Source: Pseudomonas alloputida (GTDB taxonomy: Bacteria > Pseudomonadota > Gammaproteobacteria > Pseudomonadales > Pseudomonadaceae). Taken from it: a stretch of 64,000 nucleotides of DNA. Position numbers and translations under genes: made by a program. Location: positions 5,988,501 to 6,052,500 of the forward strand of contig NZ_CP128540.1 of NCBI RefSeq assembly GCF_021283545.2, written 5' to 3'. Below the pieces are notes generated by a model. The model saw nothing but the letters and a program-made list of their open reading frames with translations, was not told the DNA's origin and searched no databases. Every line of letters starts with the position of its first letter. The stretch's first letter is position 1. Positions 58,434 to 64,000 of this stretch are shown here, piece after piece.

Positions 58434-59492
58434 TCAGGCAAACACCTGCAGGCTCTGCGGCGGCAACGCCACCCAGATGTCCTGCGAGCCCAGGCGCGGC
58501 ATGGCCTCAGGGGCCAGCTCGGCCAGCAGGGCATGGCCTGGCAGGGCCTTGAGTTCAAAGCTCATGCGGCAGCGGTTACCGAGGAAGGTGATTTCGCGGA
58601 CCATGGCCGGGAACAGATTTTCTTCGTGCACCACCGGGTTGACCGTGATCGCTTCCGGGCGGCAGAACAGCCGGCCACTGCTGGCCTGGGCTGAACCCGG
58701 CGCCAGGCGCATGTTCATGTCGCCGACCAGGGCATGGCTGTCGCTGCTGCGCTGGAACGGCAGCCAGTTGCCCTGGCCGACGAACTCGGCCACGAACGGC
58801 GTGGCCGGGTGGTCATAGATTTCCTGCGGGGTGGCGTACTGCTCGACCTGGCCGTTGTTCATCACCACGATGCGGTCGGCCATCAACATGGCCTCGTCCT
58901 GGTTGTGGGTAACCATCAACGTGGTGATGCCCAGTTGGCGCTGCAGCTGACGCAGTTCGGTGCACAAGTGCTCGCGCACCCGGGCGTCCAGCGCCGACAT
59001 CGGCTCATCGAGCAGCAGCAGCGATGGCGACGGTGCCAGCGCGCGGGCCAGGGCCACACGTTGCTGCTGGCCACCGGAGAGCTGGCCTGGGTACTTCTTC
59101 TCGCTGCCAGACAGGCCTACCAGTTCGAGCATTTCGGCAACCCGCTGGCGGGCCTGCTCGCGACCACTGCCCGTCAGGCCATAGGCGATATTGGCTTCGA
59201 CGGTAAGGTTGGGAAACAGCGCGTAGGACTGGAACAGGATGCCGTAGTCCCGCGCCTGGGGGGACAGATCGGAGATATCGCGTTCGCCGATGTACAGCGT
59301 ACCGCGATCCTGGCGCTCCAGGCCGGCAATGCAACGCAGCAGCGTGGTCTTGCCACAGCCGGATGGGCCGAGCAGGCACACCAGTTCGCCCGCGGCGATG
59401 TCCAGAGAGACATCGTTGAGCGCCGTAAAGGCACCGAAGCGCTTGTGGATGTTGCGCACTTTAATCTGTGCGCCGGGGGTGGTGTGGTTCAT
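58434..59492 (-). CDS. ABC transporter ATP-binding protein, AEP (PhnT)-like
   Basis: 352 residues. It has Walker [16 protein letters not shown]-loop [12 protein letters not shown], signature [14 protein letters not shown], and Walker [17 protein letters not shown], then a TOBE domain ([12 protein letters not shown]). It is the first gene of the three-gene operon. The promoter should lie in 59493-59638, upstream of which an IS is now inserted. Confidence 0.86.
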   Translation of the reverse strand: MNHTTPGAQIKVRNIHKRFGAFTALNDVSLDIAAGELVCLLGPSGCGKTTLLRCIAGLERQDRGTLYIGERDISDLSPQARDYGILFQSYALFPNLTVEANIAYGLTGSGREQARQRVAEMLELVGLSGSEKKYPGQLSGGQQQRVALARALAPSPSLLLLDEPMSALDARVREHLCTELRQLQRQLGITTLMVTHNQDEAMLMADRIVVMNNGQVEQYATPQEIYDHPATPFVAEFVGQGNWLPFQRSSDSHALVGDMNMRLAPGSAQASSGRLFCRPEAITVNPVVHEENLFPAMVREITFLGNRCRMSFELKALPGHALLAELAPEAMPRLGSQDIWVALPPQSLQVFA

Positions 59493-59605
59493 GGCATGGC
59501 CTCATCGAAGAGATGGGGCCATGCTAGGCAGGCTGTGCGAAGGTTCTGTGGCTTTAAGGCAAAAGCCGGTGATAGTGGTATAGGTAGATTTAGTAGTGGC
59601 CTGTA

Positions 59606-59635
59606 CCGGCCTCTTCGCGGGTAAACCCGCTCCTA
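59606..59635. repeat. REP element interrupted by the IS
   Basis: CCGGCCTCTTCGCGGGTAAA then CCCGCTCCTA, ending at the left end of the IS. The base after CCTA should be C (CTCCTAC in the other copies). The missing CA appears at 61074-61075 beyond the right end of the IS. Confidence 0.88.
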
Positions 59636-59638
59636 TGT

Positions 59639-59650
59639 ATGGACTCGCCC
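59639..59650 (+). repeat. Left subterminal inverted repeat of the IS
   Basis: ATGGACTCGCCC, an exact reverse complement of 61056-61067. Confidence 0.9.
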
Positions 59651-59888
59651 ACACTGTCTAGCTGCTTTTTTGAACATAGGAACCCGGTTGCATCTATGTA
59701 TCAGGCCTATTCGAGGAAGCTTTTTGCTTCTGGCCAACATCGTGGTGAGCTCGCAGTGTGCCGTTTACATTGAGGCCACTATCAGGCCTGTAGGAGCGGA
59801 GGCATCGGTCTGCGACGGTCTTACCTAGGGTCAATGTTCACTAGCAGGGGTTGGAGCGCCTAGCGCCCCGGTGGCATTACCCGGTTGG
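59651..59888 (-). ncRNA. Candidate bridge RNA/seekRNA of the IS
   Basis: The 238-bp non-coding segment downstream of the transposase is where IS1111-type elements keep their guide RNA. It contains CCTGTAGGAGCGG at 59787-59799, whose reverse complement CCGCTCCTACAGG is the end of the canonical REP. Its first 11 bases, CCGCTCCTACA, match the reconstructed target across the insertion point (59627-59635 plus CA at 61074-61075). The rest of a REP is absent, so this is not simply another REP copy. RNA ends are unknown. Confidence 0.6.
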
Positions 59889-60992
59889 TCAGAGGCTCAT
59901 AGCCGCCTCCGGTTTTTCGTTCGGTTTGCGTTGGTAAACCTGATCGCTCTGTAACAGGGCCCAGATAATCCGCAGATTTCGATTAGCCAGCCTGATCGCC
60001 GCCTCCTTGCGCCCAAGGCGGGATAGCCAGCGCAAGAGGCGGCGATCATCTGGCTGATCGGAATCAGGCCTTAGCTGGCTCAAGACGGAATGCGCGCCCT
60101 GGATCATCAGGCTGCGTATGTAGCCGTCACCGCGCTTGCTCATCTTGCCCAATCTGATTTTGTTTCCGCTGCTGTGCTGATCGGGCACGATACCGAAGAA
60201 GGCGGAATACATTCGGCCACTGGCGAAGCGGCTGGGGTCGGTCTGTTTCGCCACGATCGCCGTGGCAATGATAGGGCCGACGCCGCGAATGGTGATCAGC
60301 CGCTGAGCGACTTTATCCTCTTGGGCGGTCGCTTCGAGCCGGCGGCTCAGCGCCGTTATGCGTTCACCTAGAGACAACCAGTCCATCAGCAACTCATCGA
60401 GCAACTCGCGCAACAGGTCGGGTAGAGGCAAGGAAGCATCCTCAAGCGCCTGAGGCACATGCTTATTGATCGCGGCATCGCCCTGGGGCATGGATACGCC
60501 ATGCTCAAGTAGCAAACCACGGATCTGATTACCCAGCGCGGTATGTCGCTTGATGTTACCGCGCCGGATACGGTGCAGCGCTTGAATAGCCAGTGCTGTG
60601 GTGCTCTTGATCGGTATCGAAGCGATGCTCGTATCGCGACCGGCACGCAAAATGGCATAGCAGTCGTTACGATCGTTCTTTGCACCGCTGCGATGTTCGG
60701 CGACACGTTGCGCCGGCAGGATGCGAACCGGATTACCTTTGGCCTGCAGCAGCCTGGCCCAGGCTTGCGCACCTGGACCGCACTCCATCAAGACGGCCAC
60801 GGTCGTTGGCAGCCTGAGCAGGAAATCGTGGAACGCTTGGCGGGATTTGATGCGATCTTCGTAGATCACCCGACCAGTAGCGTCCTCGCCTGCTAATTGG
60901 AAGACCTGTTTGGCCAGGTCTACGCAGATGGTTGTGCAAAGCTCCACATCAGTGGAAGACAGGGAATCGTGTTTCGAACTATGCTTTTTCAT
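59889..60992 (-). CDS. IS110-family transposase (DEDD recombinase)
   Basis: 367 residues. The RuvC-like DEDD site is D25 (CVDLAKQ), E70 (LMECGPG), D107 and D110 (AKNDRND). The C-terminal Transposase_20 domain has ITIRGVGPIIATAIVA and FASGRMYSAFFGIVPDQHSSGNKIRLG (in part), where the family's serine lies. The start MKKHSSKHD at 60992 has GAGGGCGAG upstream; the frame upstream of this runs through the inverted repeat. No frameshift is seen, so the element may be active. Confidence 0.92.
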   Translation of the reverse strand: MKKHSSKHDSLSSTDVELCTTICVDLAKQVFQLAGEDATGRVIYEDRIKSRQAFHDFLLRLPTTVAVLMECGPGAQAWARLLQAKGNPVRILPAQRVAEHRSGAKNDRNDCYAILRAGRDTSIASIPIKSTTALAIQALHRIRRGNIKRHTALGNQIRGLLLEHGVSMPQGDAAINKHVPQALEDASLPLPDLLRELLDELLMDWLSLGERITALSRRLEATAQEDKVAQRLITIRGVGPIIATAIVAKQTDPSRFASGRMYSAFFGIVPDQHSSGNKIRLGKMSKRGDGYIRSLMIQGAHSVLSQLRPDSDQPDDRRLLRWLSRLGRKEAAIRLANRNLRIIWALLQSDQVYQRKPNEKPEAAMSL

Positions 60993-61055
60993 GGTCTCGC
61001 CCTCGCTGCCGTTGGCTTCTTCGAACACCACCGTGGCACTGTGATGCCTCGGCGG

Positions 61056-61067
61056 GGGCGAGTCCAT
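61056..61067 (-). repeat. Right subterminal inverted repeat of the IS
   Basis: GGGCGAGTCCAT on the plus strand, exact reverse complement of 59639-59650. Confidence 0.9.
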
Positions 61068-61089
61068 CGATTACAACGGAATGCGTGTT

Positions 61090-61127
61090 CGCAGAAATGC
61101 AGGCATGCATGTACGCAGAAATGCAGG
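61090..61127 (+). repeat. Short direct repeat beside the IS
   Basis: CGCAGAAATGCAGG occurs at 61090-61103 and again at 61114-61127, 24 bp apart. The second copy runs into a REP element. Confidence 0.8.
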
Positions 61128-61148
61128 AGCGGGTCTACCCGCGAACAA
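61124..61148. repeat. REP element on the right side of the IS
   Basis: GCAGGAGCGGGTCTACCCGCGAACA, opposite in orientation to the interrupted copy at 59606, so the two were an inverted pair before the IS arrived. Confidence 0.85.
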
Positions 61149-61160
61149 GCCAACACGAAT

Positions 61161-62030
61161 CTAGAACTGCGAACCGGCCACTTCCTGCGCCACCCCCAGG
61201 AATGCCGCCGGCAACCGGGCCTGGCGCCGCTCCTTCAGGCAATACAGGTACTCATGCATCACCGGCGCATTTTCCAGCGCCAGCACCCGGAGTTCGGGAT
61301 TGTGCGGCACCTCATGGCGGGCAATCACGCTGATGCCGATATTGCGCAGCACCGCTTCGCGGATCGACTCGCGGCTGCCGATTTCCATCATGGCGCTGGC
61401 CTTGACCCCAGCCTCCTGCATCATCTGCTCGGTCAGCTTGCGTGTGGTCGAGCCCTTCTCCCGCATCAGCAGGCAATGCCCCGACACCACCTCGATCGAC
61501 ACCGTCTGGCGATGGGCCAGCGGATGGTTGCGGTGCACCGCCACCACCAAAGGGTCAGTGCCCAGTATCCGCCGCACCAACCGTGCGTCCTCCACCCATT
61601 GCGACGACGCGGCAATGTCCACCCGGTAATCCTCGAGCATTTCCAGCACCTGCTGCGAGTTGCCGATCTCCACCGCCACTTCAACCTGCGGCAGGCGTTC
61701 GCGATAGATCTTGACCAGGTCGAGAATGTAGTAAGGCGCAGTGGCAGCAATGCGCAGGCTGCCCTGGGCCTGGCCACTGTTGCGCAGCTCGAACTCGATG
61801 TCGGCTTCCTGCTGCAGCAGCGCCTTGACCATCGGCAGCAGGCGTAAGCCCTCCTCGCTCAACACCAGGCGCCGCCCGCCGCGGTAGAACAGCTCCACGG
61901 CGTACTGGCCTTCCAGGCTGCGGATCTGCGTGGTCACCGTGGGCTGGCTGAGGCCAAGCTTCTTCGCCGCCTGGGTGATGCTGCCCAGACGGGCCACCAT
62001 GTAGAAGGCCTTCAGCTCGGAACTCAGCAT
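61161..62030 (-). CDS. LysR-family regulator, probable AEP transport regulator
   Basis: 289 residues with an N-terminal winged helix-turn-helix (SSELKAFYMVARLGSITQAAKKLGLSQPTVTTQIRSLE, in part) and a substrate-binding C-terminal domain. It lies next to the ABC operon on the same strand, and this LysR type commonly accompanies 2-aminoethylphosphonate genes. Its ribosome binding site GAGGAC directly follows the cadA stop codon, 10 bp before the ATG, so it can be made from a cadA transcript. The IS lies between it and the ABC genes. Confidence 0.8.
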   Translation of the reverse strand: MLSSELKAFYMVARLGSITQAAKKLGLSQPTVTTQIRSLEGQYAVELFYRGGRRLVLSEEGLRLLPMVKALLQQEADIEFELRNSGQAQGSLRIAATAPYYILDLVKIYRERLPQVEVAVEIGNSQQVLEMLEDYRVDIAASSQWVEDARLVRRILGTDPLVVAVHRNHPLAHRQTVSIEVVSGHCLLMREKGSTTRKLTEQMMQEAGVKASAMMEIGSRESIREAVLRNIGISVIARHEVPHNPELRVLALENAPVMHEYLYCLKERRQARLPAAFLGVAQEVAGSQF

Positions 62031-62039
62031 GTACGTCCT

Positions 62040-64000
62040 CTATTTGCGCAAAAGGCGCAAGCCGTTGAACACCACCAGCAAGCTCACGCCCATATCAGCG
62101 AACACCGCCATCCACATCGTGGCCATGCCGGCGAAGGTGATCGCCAGAAATATCGCCTTGATGCCCAACGCCAGCACGATGTTCTGCATGAGGATCGCCG
62201 CACTTTGGCGCGACAGCCTGACGAAGGCCGGGATTTTGCGCAAGTCATCGTCCATCAGCGCCACATCGGCCGTCTCGATGGCGGTGTCGGTGCCGGCAGC
62301 AGCCATGGCAAAACCGATTTCGGCGCGGGCCAGCGCCGGGGCGTCGTTGATGCCGTCACCGACCATGCCCACCCGATGGCCTTGTGCGTACAACGCCTCA
62401 ATGGTTTTCAGCTTGTCGGCCGGCAACAGGTTGCCCTCGGCGCGGTCGATTCCCACCACGGCAGCAATGGCCTGCGCAGTATGCGGATTGTCACCGGTCA
62501 GCATGACAGTCTTGATACCCAGCTGATGCAATTCGGCGATCGCCTGACGGCTGCTGTCCTTGACCGTGTCGGCCACGGCGAACAGTGCCAGTGGCCCGGA
62601 GCGGTCAAGCAGCAGGACCACGGTCTTGCCCTGGCGCTCCAGCGCATCCAGTTGGGCCTCCAGCGCTGGCGAACACAGCCCCAGCTCCTCGACCAGGCGG
62701 TGGTTGCCCAAGTGGTAGACCTCACCGGCAATGACGCCACGCACGCCACGCCCGGCCAGCGCAACGAAGTCACTGACCTCGCTCAAGGCCAGGCCTTGCT
62801 GCTTGCCGAACTCGGCAATGGCGCGGGACACCGGGTGGTCCGAACGCTCGCCCAGGCTGGCCGCCAAGGCTTGCGCACGGTCTTCGAACAGCGGCGCCAG
62901 CACCTTGGCGTCGGTCTGCACCGGCTTGCCATGGGTGATGGTGCCGGTCTTGTCCAGGGCCAGGAAATCAAGGTGGCGGCCACCCTCCAGGTACACGCCA
63001 CCCTTGATCAGGATGCCTTTGCGCGCGGCGGCGGCCAGGCCACTGACGATGGTCACCGGGGTCGAGATCACCAGCGCGCACGGGCAGGCCACCACCAGCA
63101 GCACCAAGGCGCGGTAAACCCAGTCGAACCAGGCGCCAGCCAGGAACAGCGGTGGTATCAGCGCCACGGCCAAGGCGATGGCGAACACCACCGGGGTGTA
63201 GATGCGCGAAAAACGGTCGACAAAGCGCTGGGTAGGCGCCCGCGCGCCTTGCGCTTCCTCCACCGCCTTGATGATCCGCGCCAGGGTCGACTGCCCGGCA
63301 GCGGCGGTGACGCGAAACTCCAGCGCCCCCGCCTGGTTGATGGTGCCAGCGAACAGCTTGTCACCCACCCCCTTCTCCACAGGCAGGCTTTCACCGGTAA
63401 TCGGCGCCTGATCGACGCTGGATTGCCCGCGGGTCACTTCACCGTCCAGTCCGATGCGCTCACCGGGGCGCACCCGCACCAGTGCGCCGATGGCCACCTC
63501 ACGCACGTCCAGCTCGCGCCACTGGCCATCGGCCTGCTGCACCGTGGCCATGTCCGGGGTCAGCTGCATCAACCCGCCAATGGCATTGCGCGCACGGTCC
63601 AGCGAGCGCGCTTCGATCAGTTCGGCAACGGTGAACAGCACCATCACCATAGCCGCTTCCGGCCACTGGCCGATCAATACGGCCCCCGTCACGGCGATAC
63701 TCATCAGCGCATTGATGTTGAGGTTCCGGTTTTTCAGGGCAATCCAGCCCTTCTTGTAGGTACCCAGGCCGCAACCGAGGATCGCGGCAAGCGCCAGCCC
63801 CGCCACCACCCACTCAGGGGCCAGTGCAGCAAAGTGCACGATTTCGGCGGCGATCGCGGCGACGCCCGACAATGCCAGTGGCCACCAGTGGGCCTTGGCC
63901 GGTTGTGGCACGCTGGCACTGCCGTCGTCCTGGGCCGCTATCGGCTCGGCCTTCATGCCCAGGCTGTCGATCGCCCGCTCGATATCGGCGGTGCCGTCCA
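62040..64000 (-). CDS. cadA: Zinc/cadmium/lead-exporting P1B-type ATPase, N-terminus outside the window
   Basis: At least 650 residues are visible. The ion-channel motif is VACPCALVIST, the phosphorylation site DKTGTITHGKP, the HP locus SDHPVSRA, the actuator TGESLPVEKG, and the hinge VGDGINDAPALA. Translation continues in frame past 63956 into the end of a heavy-metal-associated domain (DGTADIERAIDSLGM), so the gene runs past the window end. The cadmium/zinc substrate is inferred from the CPC motif and family. In P. putida cadA sits beside cadR, which would lie beyond the window. Confidence 0.9.
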   Translation of the reverse strand, partial: DGTADIERAIDSLGMKAEPIAAQDDGSASVPQPAKAHWWPLALSGVAAIAAEIVHFAALAPEWVVAGLALAAILGCGLGTYKKGWIALKNRNLNINALMSIAVTGAVLIGQWPEAAMVMVLFTVAELIEARSLDRARNAIGGLMQLTPDMATVQQADGQWRELDVREVAIGALVRVRPGERIGLDGEVTRGQSSVDQAPITGESLPVEKGVGDKLFAGTINQAGALEFRVTAAAGQSTLARIIKAVEEAQGARAPTQRFVDRFSRIYTPVVFAIALAVALIPPLFLAGAWFDWVYRALVLLVVACPCALVISTPVTIVSGLAAAARKGILIKGGVYLEGGRHLDFLALDKTGTITHGKPVQTDAKVLAPLFEDRAQALAASLGERSDHPVSRAIAEFGKQQGLALSEVSDFVALAGRGVRGVIAGEVYHLGNHRLVEELGLCSPALEAQLDALERQGKTVVLLLDRSGPLALFAVADTVKDSSRQAIAELHQLGIKTVMLTGDNPHTAQAIAAVVGIDRAEGNLLPADKLKTIEALYAQGHRVGMVGDGINDAPALARAEIGFAMAAAGTDTAIETADVALMDDDLRKIPAFVRLSRQSAAILMQNIVLALGIKAIFLAITFAGMATMWMAVFADMGVSLLVVFNGLRLLRK

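Larger units (their letters stand above)
59636..61073 (-). mobile_element. IS110-family insertion sequence, IS1111 type, inserted in a REP
   Basis: About 1.44 kb. It has subterminal 12-bp inverted repeats ATGGACTCGCCC at 59639-59650 and 61056-61067, a DEDD transposase gene, and about 240 bp of non-coding DNA downstream of the transposase, as in the IS1111 group. Joining the flanks gives ...CCCGCTCCTA|CAACGG, an uninterrupted REP end, so the target was a REP. P. putida elements of this family that target REP sequences (ISPpu9/ISPpu10) are known to me, but identity with them was not checked. The ends are placed to within a few bases. Confidence 0.85.

Overview
The window is chromosomal DNA of a fluorescent pseudomonad, most likely of the Pseudomonas putida group. 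The evidence is the high GC content and the gene order (mrcA-maeB-rpmE-priA-argS; yggS-proC-yggT-metX-metW-rdgB-hemW; rpoH-ftsX-ftsE-ftsY; coaD-fdx-mutM; ilvD; cadA). It is supported by many copies of the roughly 30-bp P. putida-type REP palindrome (core GCGGGTNNACCCGC with CTCCTAC on one side). Species naming is inference from gene order and repeat type; no database was consulted.

Layout: 1-2060 is the 3' part of a group II intron with a reverse transcriptase/maturase/HNH protein, inserted in sense orientation about 55 bp upstream of mrcA (PBP1A). 2.1-16.9 kb holds cell-wall, metabolic and core genes (mrcA, maeB, a secreted nuclease, rpmE, priA, argS, a SPOR protein, TM2 and NlpC/P60 proteins, a PilT ATPase, yggS, proC, yggT). 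16.9-23.7 kb holds methionine synthesis (metX, metW), nucleotide sanitation (rdgB), hemW, trmB and thiG/thiS. 23.8-28.8 kb holds mtgA, the heat-shock sigma gene rpoH and ftsX/E/Y. 29-35.3 kb carries two tandem M16 protease pairs, one exported and one predicted cytosolic, on either side of rsmD. 35.3-47.8 kb holds a YheT hydrolase, sseA, a TetR regulator with an aldehyde/alcohol oxidation cassette, coaD, fdx, mutM, an HDOD protein, rlmI and ilvD.

The accessory parts are the most informative. At 47.9-49.3 kb lies a DarTG toxin-antitoxin locus whose antitoxin darG looks intact, while the toxin darT has lost its central catalytic part by an in-frame deletion. At 59.6-61.1 kb an IS110-family (IS1111-type) element has split a REP sequence. 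Its non-coding end contains a 13-nt stretch matching the end of the REP palindrome, as expected for the target guide of a bridge/seekRNA. It sits between a predicted 2-aminoethylphosphonate ABC transporter operon and its probable LysR regulator, which follows cadA (zinc/cadmium P-type ATPase, cut by the window end).

Other points are a 20-bp RNA hairpin that would bury both the ribosome binding site and the start codon of the second M16 pair, a REP sequence domesticated as coding DNA inside ftsY, a sigma-E (AlgU)-type promoter before rpoH, a possible CysB site before a cystine-transporter-like gene, and an uncharacterised membrane protein/GTPase pair (DUF2868-DUF3482) next to folA. No tRNA, rRNA or CRISPR array was seen. 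Apart from the non-coding parts of the IS and the intron, no gene-free stretch exceeds about 300 bases.
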